Of a stretch of 64,000 nt of DNA, positions 46,979-58,638 are shown piece by piece. The notes under the pieces are model-generated. The model was not told the DNA's origin. It worked only from the letters and a program-made list of their open reading frames with translations, and searched no databases. A program made the position numbers and the translations under genes. Every line of letters starts with the position of its first letter. Position 1 is the stretch's first letter. The DNA is from Omphalotus guepiniiformis (Eukaryota > Basidiomycota > Agaricomycetes > Agaricales > Omphalotaceae): contig JAQOOI010000079.1 in assembly GCA_028554645.1 (NCBI GenBank), positions 1,178,001-1,242,000 on the forward strand, written 5' to 3'.

Positions 46979-48060
46979 GTGTCAGCTTTTGCAACGTGTT
47001 CTGGTACTCCTATCAGGACGTCAAAAGCAAGTGAAGGAGCAAAAAGGAAGAAAGAAGAGGAAGAAAGGACCAATAAAGCTGTTAAAGATCGACTGATTAC
47101 AGTGTCTGAACAAAGACAAATCCTATCTGGTCAATACACGAGGCTGAACTCAGAACATGAGCTCATTGAACTATACCTGTTCAGTCAAATGGCACATGGA
47201 ATGGGTATACCAGTGAGAACCTTGTTCACGTTCGTAATGAACTCCGTGCAATGAGTCTGGCCCAAAACGAGGTGAGCGATGCCAGGCGATTCAGGAGTAA
47301 AGGTACTGGTCGACTGGAACTGTTGCAGAGAGACTAGGGCCTCGACACCACCCAGTATAATGATACATAGTACCGCCGCCAGCAAGCCGAAATTGGCATT
47401 GCGATTAATTTGAAGTTTTGAGTTGAGGATGATATGGACAGAGGACACATTAGACTGGCGAAGGAGATGATTCCTGATGATTCCTGCTCAAAAGAAAAAG
47501 CGCGCGTAGCGCGTCGCCAATGCAAATCCGCTTCCTCTAATTCCCCTCTTCATCAAGGCAATTGACCATGATGTGCATGAATGCCAACGCCATATAGCCG
47601 CGATCTTAGGGGCAATACTTTCAGCTTTCAGTCCTCCCGTTCAATATCACTGCTTTGACACGAGAAATTCAACCCGTCGAAGCCAAGAGGTCGAGCTTGC
47701 ATTTGCAATCCGGTAGTGAATATGAATTCGAAGGGAATAGGAACAACGCTTCGCAGGACAGGTTATTTTTGAAAGATAGCTCAATATTTGAGACGTTGTT
47801 GTCAAAGTAAGTGGGAAAGACAGACGCGTCTTACTTACGTACAATCAAAACCGATGTAAATGCACACAGCCCGGTTTATCTCCTACTCCTCTCCTACTAC
47901 TCCTCTCCTACTTAGTACTCTAGAGAGTCAATACAAGTGTACAATCTACAAATCCACAATACAAAGCGACATCTCCATTCATCGCACCCAGTCTCTCATG
48001 TAACTCTAACTAACCCTCGACACCAAGTAAGAGTTATGCAGCATCTGGGACTCAAGGTGC
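46979..48060. other. Region without a supported gene
   Basis: An open plus frame at about 46980-47254 has a Lys/Glu-rich segment (KRKKEEEERTNKAVKDRL) and SEQRQILSGQYTRLNSEHEL. It lacks an ATG at its start and could be an exon or remnant. A minus frame over 47185-47448 has one hydrophobic helix. A short TCCTACTCC/TCTCCTACT repeat lies near 47880. Nothing here is firm. Confidence 0.35.
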
Positions 48061-49522
48061 TCACGCACTCAATCTCGAATCATATGCGATACACCCAACC
48101 TCCTCTAACCACTGAGTCCTCTGCTGCTCTCGATTACACACAAGACTCTTCGTTGTACCCATACATGTGCCCTGTGAGCAGATCCCCGAAGTGACAGCAC
48201 GACTAAAGCCAGAGGAACTCGAGCTCATTGTCACGCTCCCCTTAGAACCCGACGTAGTAGGTGCGAAGTCTACACCTGCACCGATATTTGTGGATGGATC
48301 TGGAATGCACATCGAAAACACGGGCGGCTCGTGTAGAGAGCGGGTACTGTAGCTTGAGCTCAGTGAGCTGGTAGAGAGTCTTGGGAGAAGAGGTGGAAGA
48401 GTTGTTGGTGAGGAGGCATACGAGATTATGTTCGCCCGTTGAGCAGGCGAGAGGATAGGTGCGATGAACGAGAGTATGTGGAACTGGAGCTCGACCGGAA
48501 GGGCATCAAAAGCGAAACACGACCGAGAGAGATCCGAAGATGGCGAGGTATTGCTTGCGTACCACTCTGATTTTGCTGCTCGTCTCTCAGGAAAACGCAG
48601 CAACAGAGCACGCGAGTATACCAAAAGCTCCAATGCCTCCTTCTCTACCTGTTTCTTCAAATGAGCATTCCGCATAAGGACTCGTTTCAAGAGAGCTTCT
48701 CCGTCCTTCCAAGCCTCATGAGAGACATGCCGCTCATCATTCTCATCGACCTCTGTATCGTCGCTTCCAATATCTAGCGCAATGCTGTTCGAGTGCATTT
48801 CCACAGTTAACAGCGTGAAATTTCCTGTCTCGATGGCACGTATGATGTTTCGTACACCACGAAACCCGATGAAGTTGCCATTACATTTGAGCGTCTGTAG
48901 CCGGCACCGCGGGGAGGTTATGAAGTCTGCAATGTGTGCTGCCGAACGGTGAGTGATGCAGATTGAGGATACATGCAGCTCGTGAAGGTAGGGCGAGTCC
49001 ACTGTAGAGAAGAACAGTTGTGCGAAGGTGTCGGCGAGAAGGCGATTAGTTGTTACGGAAAGTGAACGAAGACGAGATTGATTCAAGGAATGTGTAAATT
49101 TAAGAATAGTGTCTGCGTCCGCTGTGAATAGATTCTATGTACATGAATTAACACTGAACGCCCTTATGAAGACTTTTGTGTGGGACTCACGTTCTGGAGG
49201 AACAGCTCCGTCATAGTTGTATTGCCCTCCAAGTACTCAGCTATCGCCAGAAGACCTCTATTGCCAATTCCATTCGAGTTAAGGCTGATTTCTGCTACCG
49301 GATGCTTCCTTCCAGTTGCAGAATTCAGAAAGGTGAACAGCAGAATACATCCGTCGTCGGATAGTTCGTTATGGCCAAGTATTAATTTCGTTACGACCTT
49401 CCGCGACTTGATCATCTCAATGATCTTCTGCGCACCTACGTAGTTCATTATCTATTACATGTTGATCACGGAAGTAAGACTGGCGATGTAATGCTTACCA
49501 GCGACTGAACGTAGCCCAGCAT
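48061..49522 (-). CDS. RNI-like leucine-rich-repeat protein with C-terminal F-box-like helix
   Basis: Exons are 49522-49499, 49451-49191 and 49134-48061. The first ATG that gives a continuous frame yields MLGYVQSL|IMNYVGAQKIIEMIKS. Ribonuclease-inhibitor-type repeats follow (TKLILGHNELSDDGCILLF, AEISLNSNGIGNRGLLAIAE, RLQTLKCNGNFIGFRGV, LLTVEMHSNSIA). The frame continues open upstream of the ATG to a stop near 49620 with plausible codons (AYRQPAVPRYNVW), so a further 5' exon may exist. After the LRRs comes FDALPVELQFHILSFIAPILSPAQR, an F-box-like motif, then a Ser-rich tail ending at 48061. A role in protein-protein recognition, perhaps ubiquitin-linked, is inferred only. Total about 450 aa. 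Confidence 0.75.
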
Positions 49523-50134
49523 CCATACATTGTATCTGGGTACGGCTGGTTGGCGATAGGCCTTTGACGCCGTTGTAGGGAAATCTCGAGCTTGGAGGCT
49601 TAAATAAATACATTAAGATCAGAATGCTTAGCGCCTACAAGCGCTATTGAAGAAGAGAAGAGCAGTGAATAAGGATGAGCAGTGAATATGAGCCTTGAGT
49701 GGAGCATTTCAAAGCATTATAAGTCACCGGTCACCCGGACCGTCGCATGGCGTCTCTCTCTCCCACCACCACCAATTGGTATCTAAAATCGAAATTTCTG
49801 GATTCAAGTTTTGGATCATGAACTATAGACGTTCTCATCTGCAAGGCATCTTCTCGCTCGCATACAACAATGTCAATAAATTCTCAGAACATACGTCCGT
49901 GTTGATATCCTACAGCCATATTTGCAGCATACAACCAGGGTCGGCACATGCTAGCTGAGCTGGGCCCGGATTTTCCGTCGTTTCCATGCTTTGTATATGA
50001 GTCTGCATGTCCTATTCTCCGGCCATGTCATGTGTACACTATTTCAGCGAGGCTTTCTGAACTTCAGCAAGTATTTAAGGACAGAGAGAAACAAATGAAC
50101 TCAATGACGGATTGATTGTCCGTAGAATTTCGCG
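49523..50134. promoter_or_regulatory. Divergent intergenic region, LRR gene / GH53
   Basis: Head-to-head spacer of about 600 bp. A TATTTAAGG box-like sequence lies at about 50070, some 60 bp before the GH53 ATG. Confidence 0.4.
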
Positions 50135-51621
50135 ATGCAGTTCATTCGCTTCCTACTCACCTCCTTGACGCTCCTTCCATGGGTCCATGCTCTGCAATAC
50201 CACGGTGCTGACTACTCTTCATTGGTGAATCTCGAGAACTCGGGAATCACATTCAAAGACTCTGGAACTGGTAAAGCAGCCTCATTCCGAATGTGAATCC
50301 TGTCGATTAATCAAATTCTCTATAGCCAAGGCATTCGACGCGATCTTGGCGAGCCATGGCACCAATCTGGCACGTATCCGGGTCTGGACGAGCACCAACA
50401 ACGCAGACTACAGCTTGAACTATGGGCTTGCGCTGGCGAAGAGGGCTAAAGCGCTGGGAATGGCTCTACTAATTGATCTTCATTACAGCGACACCTGTGA
50501 GTATTGTCGGAGAATTCCATTGTTTCCAAGCCTTAAACACGCGTCTCCTTACCAAAAAGGGGCTGATCCTGGTCACCAAGCCATTCCTTCGTCCTGGCCG
50601 ACTGACTTGAACGGGTTGAATACCGAAATTTACACGTAAGTCTTTCGTGTCACCCATCATAGGAGATTCGACTCACAGTGGTTCAGTTATACCAACCAGG
50701 TGGTCGCTGCATTCGCGAAACAAGGCACACCTGCTGACTTCATCGCTGTATGTACTTCGTTCACTCACCGTCCCGACTTTCATCCTTAAATTGAACATAG
50801 ATCGGGAATGAAATCAACAACGGCTTGCTTTGGCCTGTTGGAGAAATCTCTGTCAACGGATACGACGGTCTCTCGCAGTTGTTGCATTCCGCTGCTAACG
50901 GTGCCCGCGATGCATCTTCGTCTGTCAAAATCATGGTTCATCTAGCCAACGGGTGGGATAGCGGCTCCGTCAGCTCGTTCTATGACCAGATTTTCCGTGC
51001 GGGAGAGTTCGCCACTAGTGATTTTGATGTCATGGGGTTTTCATTTTATCCTTTCTATGACACTGGTGCTACGCTCTCTGCTTTAAAGTCAAGTTTGACG
51101 AGCATCGTCAATGCTCATGGCAAGGTGGGAAATTTTTCACTCGAGCGTTTTTGGGTTATTGAGAGTCTCGCCTTTCTCGTCAGGATGTGATGGTGGTAGA
51201 GACAGACTGGCCTACTTCGTGCTCTGGAGTCGCACTGTCTGAAAATATTGCCATCTCGACTTCAGGCCAACAAACTTGGGTATCTTTTATTGTCGTCTAT
51301 TTGCTCGCAATGAATTCAAGCAAATGATCACAGGTTGCGGATATAAAAAATGTTCTACAAAACCTTCCTGGAGGTCACGGACTGGGTATCGTCTATTGGG
51401 AACCTGGCTGGATTGGCAACGATGGTGAGCAAAGTTCGATGCCCCTAAACTCCGACTTGACAAATTACACCACATCAGGTCTTGGGTCTAGCTGTTCGGT
51501 GAGTTCGCTTTACGCTGGTTGAATACAGAAATCTAATAATGACCTTCGTCAGAAAAACTTGCTGGTTGATGATTCTGGAAATACACTGTCTTCTATTAGC
51601 ATGTTTTCTGCGGACATGTAA
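50135..51621 (+). CDS. Secreted arabinogalactan endo-beta-1,4-galactanase, GH53
   Basis: Cleaves beta-1,4-galactan side chains of pectin outside the cell. The start is ATG 50135 (MQFIRFLLTSLTLLPWVHA), a signal peptide, with the mature protein from LQYHGADYSSL. Motifs: LARIRVWTSTNNADYSL, AKALGMALLIDLHYSDTWADPGHQ (after splicing), the acid/base region AIGNEINNGLLWPVG, VMGFSFYPFYDTGATLS, the nucleophile region MVVETDWPTSC, and GLGIVYWEPGWIGN. Stop TAA 51619-51621. Both catalytic Glu residues are visible. About eight introns; length about 330 aa is standard for fungal GH53. Its neighbours GH27 (4.6 kb away) and GH29 fit side-chain removal from galactose-containing polymers. Confidence 0.95.
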
Positions 51622-51812
51622 CAACTAGTCATTGACATCATGAAATTCATATAAGCATTAAGCATTCCTTGTCATGTCGATCTGACAGACATTACGCTTT
51701 GTGACGACCGTCCTCCACTTATCCTCCAGCACCAATGACGTCACCAGCTGTCACCTGCAATTATAAAACCAGTTGGTTGTGAGCATTGTCAAGACTCAAT
51801 TCAATTTTAGTA

Positions 51813-52168
51813 ATGGCAGCATCAAGAAGTCCTGGTCTTGTATGTTTCTCGTTCAACCATTACGACGACAAGATTGCTTTAACTTGAATCAATCATCTAG
51901 GCAATCGCAACACTGACCGCAATCGCGTTGTCGGGCGGTGCTATGTACGCTATGCAGAAGGACACCAAGAAGAAGGAAGGACAAGGTTCTATATACCGTG
52001 AGCATTACCCGTGAATTTCGACGGACATTGGTATATATTGATTCTATTACAGAGCCAGGGGATGGGAAGCAGACGACTGGGAAAACAGGAGACCAGCATC
52101 TTAGCTCAGCAGAAGTGAGCGATGTCATATCGCAGGGTGCGTCGAGAGTGAAACCAACCACGAAGTAG
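51813..52168 (+). CDS. Small single-pass membrane protein, unknown
   Basis: Three exons: ATG 51813 (MAASRSPGL), intron about 51840-51899, exon 2 AIATLTAIALSGGAMYAMQK, intron about 52000-52050, then a polar tail ending SRVKPTTK at 52168. The spliced protein is about 79 aa with one N-terminal hydrophobic helix followed by Lys-rich KDTKKKEGQG. The phases agree at both junctions, which supports a real small gene. The layout (short N-terminus, one helix, basic then polar tail) is like small mitochondrial or ER membrane proteins, but no family is recognised. It lies between GH53 and the monooxygenase on the same strand. Confidence 0.75.
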
Positions 52169-52449
52169 ATGGCAGGACATTATGTATCTATATCATTATA
52201 TCGCATTGAAAGCAACGTGTACGCAAGAAATTCACCCTATTGTATTTCCCTTCCAAGCCCACTGGGCCTATATATACGGACGCAGTTCGTTCCATCGGAC
52301 TGCAGTTTGTCTTCTTTCGCCTGCCTTCTGCCTTCTTTGAGATCCAAAAATGGACCATGTGAATCAACTGCAGCGAAATTCCCAGCGGCGCCCCGTTAAA
52401 TGCCAGGCAGATAAATTGTCGTGGATGCCACTCCCCGACGATAATTTCC

Positions 52450-54167
52450 ATGGGTAGCTTCCAGTATGATCTCGATGTTCTAGTTATCGGAGCTGGTTTC
52501 TCTGGCATTTACCAACTCCACCATCATCGCAAGCTCGGACATTCTGTTAAGGTATTCGAGGCAGGATCTGAGCTTGGGGGAGTCTGGTATTGGAACAGAT
52601 ACCCGGGAGCTCGCGTCGATATCCCAGTTCCGATGTACGAACTCTCCATGGAGGACTTGTGGAAGGATTGGAACTGGTCAGAGCGATACCCGAGCCAGCA
52701 AGAGCTGTACAACTATTTCCAATACGTCGACTCGAAGCTTGGGTTAAAAAAGGATATATGTTTCAATACCCGAGTTACTTCTGCGCATTTCAATGACTCG
52801 GAAGACAGGTGGATCATTCAGGCGGAGAATGGGATCGTAGCCCGCGCTCGATTTTTGGTGACTTGCTTGGGTTTTGGTTCGAAGCCTTTCTATCCAAAAC
52901 TGAAGGGCCTCGAAACTTTTCAAGGAAGCTGCCATCACACTGCACGCTGGCCGCGAGGTGGGCTGGATATCAAAGGCAAGCGGGTGGGTGTTATAGGAAC
53001 CGGCGCGAGTGGGGTACAAATCGTACAGACCATTGCTCCTGAAGTAGCGCACCTAACCGTCTTTCAACGCACGCCCAATATCGCTTTGCCTATGCGTCAA
53101 ACGCCCTTGGACGAAGCAACGCAGGCCAAGGAAAAAGCCAATTATCCTGCACTGTATAGACGTCGCCGACAGACTCCTAGTAAGAATTGTCATGGCTTTC
53201 ACAAATGACAATCTAACCAATTCTAGTTGGTATCCATTATGACAGGTATCCCAAGAATCTCTTTGACGCTACCCCAGAAGAGAGGCTTTTACACTTCGAA
53301 GATCTTTGGAAGATTGGAGGAATGTCGTTCCTTTTTGCGAACTTTCAAGACGTTCTCTTGAACCCGGAAGCCAATGAAGAGATATATGCATTCTGGCGCG
53401 AAAAGGTCAGGGAAAGAGTAAAAAGCCCAGAGCTACAGGAGAAACTCGCACCTTCTATTTCGGTTCATCCAGTTGGTGCTAAACGATGTAGTTTAGAGCA
53501 AAACTACTACGAAGTTTTCAATCAGCCAAATGTCAACCTGGTTGACATACAGTCGAATCCCATAGCTGAAATCACGCCAAATGGTGTGCGCACGGAGGAT
53601 GGGACAGAGTACGAACTCGATGTAATTGTCCTGGCTACAGGATTCGATAGTGTAACGGGTGGTATTAACCAGATCGATATTCGAGGACCTGGAGGTACGA
53701 GTATAGCGGAGAAATGGGCCCAGGGGGTACATGCGTATCTTGGGATGGCATGCTCGGGATTTCCGAATTTATTCTTCGTATTTGGCCCTCAAGGGCCTAC
53801 AGCTGTTTGTAATGGACCTGCTTGTGCGGTGCGTCTTTTTTTGCTACTTGCATTTGTCAAACAGAAACCAAACGCGGAACGTGAACAGGAAACAGAGGGC
53901 GACTGGATCATCAATTGCATCAGACATATGATGGTTTCGGGGCTCAATCGAATTGAGGCTACGCGCGAGGCAGAGGTAGAATGGCGAAGGGAAGTCATGG
54001 AAGAAGCTTCGAAGCGGCTTATAAGCAAAGCCAAATCATGGTATATGGGTGCCAACGTCCCGGGAAAGCCTATTGAGATTTTAATGTATACTGGCGGTGC
54101 AGCGAAGTATACGCGTATGTGTATAGAGATTGCTGAGAGAGGTTATGAAGGATTTAGTTTATCGTAG
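52450..54167 (+). CDS. Flavin monooxygenase, Baeyer-Villiger type
   Basis: FAD/NADPH enzyme that inserts oxygen next to ketones. The start is ATG 52450 (MGSFQYDLDVLVIGAGFSG). The first dinucleotide-binding motif GAGFSG is at residues 14-19. The Baeyer-Villiger fingerprint FxGxxxHxxxWP is exact (FQGSCHHTARWP, residues 157-168), and the second GxGxxG (GTGASG) is at 183-188. Then come DVIVLATGFDSVTGG and FVFGPQGPTAVCNGPACA near the C-terminus. One 47-bp intron (about 53180-53226) joins QTPI to GIHYDRYPKNL. A second, 60 bp, stop-free intron probably lies at 53829-53888; removing it gives CNGPACAETEGDWIINCI, the family pattern. The end is TAG at 54165-54167. The substrate is unknown. Confidence 0.94.
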
Positions 54168-54684
54168 ATAAGCACGAAGACGAATGTACCATATGGAAAT
54201 TTTGGTTAACGATTCCTTTGTCGAAACGGGATGATGCTGGGCGTTGTAGAACAAGGGTGAAAATGGTCCGTGCGCCTCAGCGTCTAAAGCTTCAAGCGCT
54301 CGTCGTTTGACTATATACCGCGCGCCAACATCCTTTTTGTTTTCTGTGGCTCTATCGTTAGCTCCCTAAGTACAGGCAAAATTACCTCTCGTGTCACTGG
54401 AATAATAACCAAGAGTAATCTGAAATTCAAGTATGTCCCGTTCATTCTCAGAATTTCGGTTGAATCGCGATTACATTCATTAAAATGAAGTCAGGAAGAC
54501 TCCCTGTTAGTCACAAGCAAAGTCCGGAGGTATACAAACGAGCGACAAGGCTATTTTAAATAACATAAATACACCAGAGTCCTTCCTCGATGCGGGTCAC
54601 TGTTATCCGGTTATCGGAGGGAAGAACCTGGAGATGAATCGTCGTGCGTTCCACTCCAAATGAGTTTCACCTTCTGCACTCGAA
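54168..54684. other. Convergent 3' region between monooxygenase and GH27 genes
   Basis: Both genes end into this 517-bp spacer. No coding signal is seen. Confidence 0.5.
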
Positions 54685-56276
54685 CTAATTCACAGGTGTC
54701 ATGGTCACCAGCAAACTCTGTCCCTCATCCAAACTTGCGCTCAGGCCGTTATCCTTAGTCCCCAGATCCTCACCTGTCCAAACATTTTTCACATCAAACG
54801 ATCCGGTAATACCGAGGTCGGACCAGGAGACAGAGACATTCTGCACTCCTGTGACAGCCGTGTTGAAGCCGCCTTGGCCCTGATCTGGTCCATAGTTCGC
54901 TAACAGAGCGATGACTTCACCGGATGAAGAAGGTCCGGCAATCCATGCCTGTAGCTGCTGGGCGTCTCCCGCTCCAGTTCCTGGGTTGCGCGGGCGTATC
55001 GGATGCGTGGCAGCAAAATCTGCGACAGATAGCGCTTCGGAGTTTGTTAGAATAGCTTTGCCAGTGTCTAGAAGGCAGAGAAGAATGAAGTAGGAACCGC
55101 GTTCAGCCCACGACCAGAAAGATGGTATCTCAACAGACGTACCATCCAACTTCGTGAGGTCGTTACCAAGAATGAGGTTCGACGCAGCTCCCATCCAGTG
55201 ACTCATAATGGTGAACCGTTGGTTATCGGTCACTCCGTTGATCGCAGCCGAATTTCCGACGTACATGTTGTCCATGTCGGGGTAAATACTGAGCGTCTCG
55301 TCATCTCCGGTGTGCAACACAATGTATTGGCGATAGTTGTCAATGGCGCGCTGGACGGTTGCCCATGCGGTGAAGCTGCTAGCGCCGGAGTTGTTGATGT
55401 CCTGGTCAGTTCGGAAAGACTCCGCGGAAGAAGACCAGATTTCAAAGTCGGATGGGTCGCGCGCGAGCTTCCAGCTGATATCAAGGCGCATCTGGCGACC
55501 TGAATTTGCGATCGCGTTGTGGTAGTTAACGACAACTGCACTTTCATTGGCCGGGAGGGATACGCCATTGTCCGGGGAACCTGGTGTGATGAAGTCTAGC
55601 TTGATGAAATCCACGCCCCTTTCAATTCAGAACCAGGTCACTCGAGTATGTCAGTGAGGTTCAAGATGACACTTACCATTCCGCAAACTGGGCCACAACA
55701 GAGTCGTGCCACTGCTGTACTCCGTCCTTGGAGTCATCCCAGTTGCACCTCGCGAGACCATTGTTGCCCGAACAGACTTCGCCTATAGTGATATTGGTGC
55801 CCAAGATCGTCTTGTTCTGGTCGTTGATAAAACCTCCCGGGACGACATACACCCCCAATTGCAAGCCTTCATTCGAAAATAGAGCAATCGATGAGTACGT
55901 GACGACAAATTGTTAAATGTTCTTTACCGTTTCCGTGGAGGTGATCGGCTAGTGCTGTTATATCGAAAAGATCGGGATCTGCAATGATTCGTCCGTTGTC
56001 ATCTCCGTGGTCACCAACGGACCATCCGGAGTCGAGACTGCAATATGTGAAGCCGTGGCCTGCAAGCGTCGTTGCCAAAATATCGCACTGGGCCGTAATG
56101 TTGCCTTGGTTAAATCCGAACTGCGGGTTGACGGCACCGTTTGCTTGCAGTCCGAACGAGTTCCAACCGCGAGCTGGGCTAGTGAAGCCATTAGCGGTCT
56201 TGGTGATAGTGAGCGAGTGTAAAGGAACGGATCCCGCAGCTGCGGCAGCAAGAGCAGTCGCACGGGGGAGATACAT
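54685..56276 (-). CDS. Secreted alpha-galactosidase, GH27 / melibiase type
   Basis: Removes terminal alpha-galactose from oligo- and polysaccharides outside the cell. The start is ATG 56276-56274 (MYLPRATALAAAAAGSVPLHS), signal-peptide-like. Motifs: SPARGWNSFGLQAN, FTYCSLDSGWSVGDHGDDNG, LQLGVYVVPGGF after the first intron, and GVDFIKLDFITPGSP with the nucleophile Asp in KLDF after the second. The acid/base candidate lies in SSSAESFRTDQDI. The C-terminal beta domain contains VWTGEDLGTKDNG and ends LLVTMTPVN at 54685. Two introns (about 55864-55928 and 55617-55674). About 490 aa, within the range for fungal members of this type. Assignment is firm at family level; the exact substrate is inferred. 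Confidence 0.92.
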
Positions 56277-56667
56277 GGGACAGCAAAGACAGTGGAAGGA
56301 ATGTAAGAGTTGGCAAGGGAGTGTTAGTGAAGGAGTGATGAATGTTTAAGCTGTTTATAATCCAGACCTCGAACGCTAACGACGAAGCAGAACATTTCCG
56401 GTACTCGCCTTGTACCCGAAAGCTGGATACGTACATTCTATTCCGTTTGCAAATGACCAAACCTTCAGTCAAAGCAAGCTAGAGGACCAAGCTGCGATAC
56501 TGTAGCGCGCATGCTACACAGGCACAATGGGAGCACGGGTTCGCGTTTTATTGATAGCACCGTAGCTGAAAACTACCTGTATAGTACCTTGTCCTGACCT
56601 TACAAGAGTGAGCATGACCGGAAACCAGGGGTTGAAGGGACTTACAGAAGCTATCGGAAATATAATA
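56277..56667. other. Intergenic region upstream of GH27
   Basis: Presumed promoter of the alpha-galactosidase gene. Carbon-catabolite-type sites (SYGGRG) were not scored; nothing distinctive was seen by eye. Confidence 0.4.
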
Positions 56668-57144
56668 TCATGCACGCGATACCAAGTGTTCTATTGGCCA
56701 ACTCAATCCTTGTCGGCCTGATAGGATTTCCAAGCAGTCACTCAAAGGTGCGCCGCGTGAATGGAAGGCTTCCGGCAGAGCGTCGAAATGAGTAGAAGCA
56801 TTCAACCATCCGAGATGGCGAAATATGACTGATGTCAGCTGTAGACAAAAATGATTGTTCCCTGGGAAAGACCACGGGATATCAGCCAAAATAAGCTCGG
56901 TGCATACTGTCGTTGGTATTCGACTTTCGGACCGTGAGTAGCAGACTAGGTCACGGAAGGGGTTGTACGGGAACCAGCGGAAGACGAAGGAAACCCCCTT
57001 GTGCTCGTCTGAATTGGAGTCTTGCTTGAGTTCTGCCAGAAAGTCTCCAAGGGGTACCGGTGAAGACCGCTCCCTTAGCTGGGAGACTCTCCTGAGCTGA
57101 CAGCGAGGAAGATTACGATCCATTTTAAGAAGGTGTTTATACAT
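56668..57144 (-). CDS. Hypothetical protein, single open frame
   Basis: An uninterrupted 158-codon frame starts at ATG 57144 (or MDRNLPRC, 21 nt further in). It contains VSFVFRWFPYNPFRDLVCYS, WSFPGNNHFCLQLTSVIF and RHLGWLNASTHFDALPEAFH. Length, aromatic-rich composition and lack of low complexity make it better than a random ORF, but no family is recognised and no introns are visible, unusual for this window. It could be an exon of a longer gene or a recent pseudogene. Confidence 0.4.
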   Translation of the reverse strand: MYKHLLKMDRNLPRCQLRRVSQLRERSSPVPLGDFLAELKQDSNSDEHKGVSFVFRWFPYNPFRDLVCYSRSESRIPTTVCTELILADIPWSFPGNNHFCLQLTSVIFRHLGWLNASTHFDALPEAFHSRGAPLSDCLEILSGRQGLSWPIEHLVSRA

Positions 57145-57257
57145 TCAGACCCGTTCTTGCGTGTTATTATTACAAGGAGATGAAGCTTGGATCAGACCAC
57201 CAACTAAATGAGGAAAAGCAAGGAAGAAACGATATCATCGGAATTTATTGAGGTCCT

Positions 57258-58592
57258 TCAAGCACGTCCCTTCTCAGTTCCTCTGCTCGCAGCCCAAGTT
57301 TCAGGTCCCTAAAAGGCGCGGTACGTGTCAACGAGATGATCTTTCAAATTTAAAAATAGAGCACACCTTCCGGTTCTTAAGCCTCTGATTCTTGATTCTT
57401 CTCGTGAACCATTCATCGGCGGTTGTATCAGTCGTGAAATTTTCCGAAGAATTTTTGACAGCTTCAGCAATCAGAGAACTTTCATCAACCAGTGCATTCA
57501 AGACAGTCGAATTCCCTGGTCGAGTGAAGTATACGAGAGACCAGCGGTCCAGTGAACCTTGTGCTCCTGGAGGAGGAACTGGGTAGAATGGTGAGTTTAG
57601 AGGCATTGCTATGAGATCTTCAAGTTTGGCACTTACACTACACGGTGAATATTAGAGTGAAGTATACCTCCACTGAGAATTGCCAAAGCATCTCCGATAT
57701 TGCATATAGCGTGACCAGGAATCGGCTACAAAGGAAAGACCAGTGAGTTTTGATCCACGAACTGAAGATGGCCACATTACCTTTACATACTGCCATTCAT
57801 CAATACCCGGCGGTAAAACCTGCAGTCCCCCAAGCCTATTGTGAAGGAAGCTCAGTGAACCGAAATCGGTATGTGCACCTAAAGTCACGCGCTCCCCAGG
57901 AAGTCCAGCGGGGCTCTTAATCACTCTCGTCTCGCTCCCACTGTATTCTTCTGCAGAGTGTCGTTTCGCCAGCTCTTCCCCACGTAATCCAAGTTTTTCA
58001 CTGAAGATGCCAAGAATGGTATCATTGATAGCGACTGACTTTCTCACAAAAGGTATGATAGTGGAGTCCATACGAGCGTTGACAGACCGCGGATACGCAC
58101 GTCGCGCTTGCTTGGGCCATGCAAAAGCGTCATCTTTGGCGACATTGATGAACTCGACTGCATCTTTGGTACCAGAGGCGTCTACTGCATTGGCGCCTGC
58201 AGCTTTATATCTAGATCACAAGATGCAGTGATATAGAAATAATTTACGAAAATGACAACATACCCGAAGGACATGCCTTCGTCGTTTTGTTCGAATAGCA
58301 TCTTTTCCTCAAGTGGAAGCTTCATGGTCTCGTCACCCATTTCAAACATCTTTTCCACCTCTTCATCGGCGCCGTGGTTTTTCAAGCTCAAAGAGTCAAA
58401 GTATTTGAGTCTTTTGAAGGAGCACAATTCCGACTAGAAGAATACTCACTACCAAAAGCCGAGAGTTGTAGCAGCCTCCCAAAGCCGATTGACTTCGTGC
58501 TTGTCGCCGATCTTTATAAGATCATAATCGATGATAAGTAGAGGGTGAGTGGGTACATTGTTGGGGAAAGCGGGAAGACTTGGAACAGGCAT
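57258..58592 (-). CDS. 2-oxoglutarate/Fe(II)-dependent oxygenase (isopenicillin N synthase-like)
   Basis: Non-haem iron dioxygenase of the IPNS-like family. The start is ATG 58592-58590 ([19 protein letters not shown]), typical for basidiomycete members. The DIOX_N part has EAATTLGFW and [17 protein letters not shown]. The double-stranded beta-helix carries [15 protein letters not shown] (His and Asp iron ligands), [36 protein letters not shown] (distal His) and [11 protein letters not shown] (2OG-binding Arg). The last exon adds [16 protein letters not shown], stop at 57258. All ligands are present. Several short introns. Substrate unknown. Another minus-strand open frame ends only 47 bp upstream (58639). 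Confidence 0.93.
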
Positions 58593-58638
58593 ATTCTGGT
58601 AAGAACTCGCTGTGCTGGCCGCGTTATATACTATAGAT

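Noticed and set aside
47185..47448. Minus-strand frame with one hydrophobic helix
   Set aside because: It overlaps an equally plausible plus-strand frame, has no splice partners and no family match, so neither was called as a gene.
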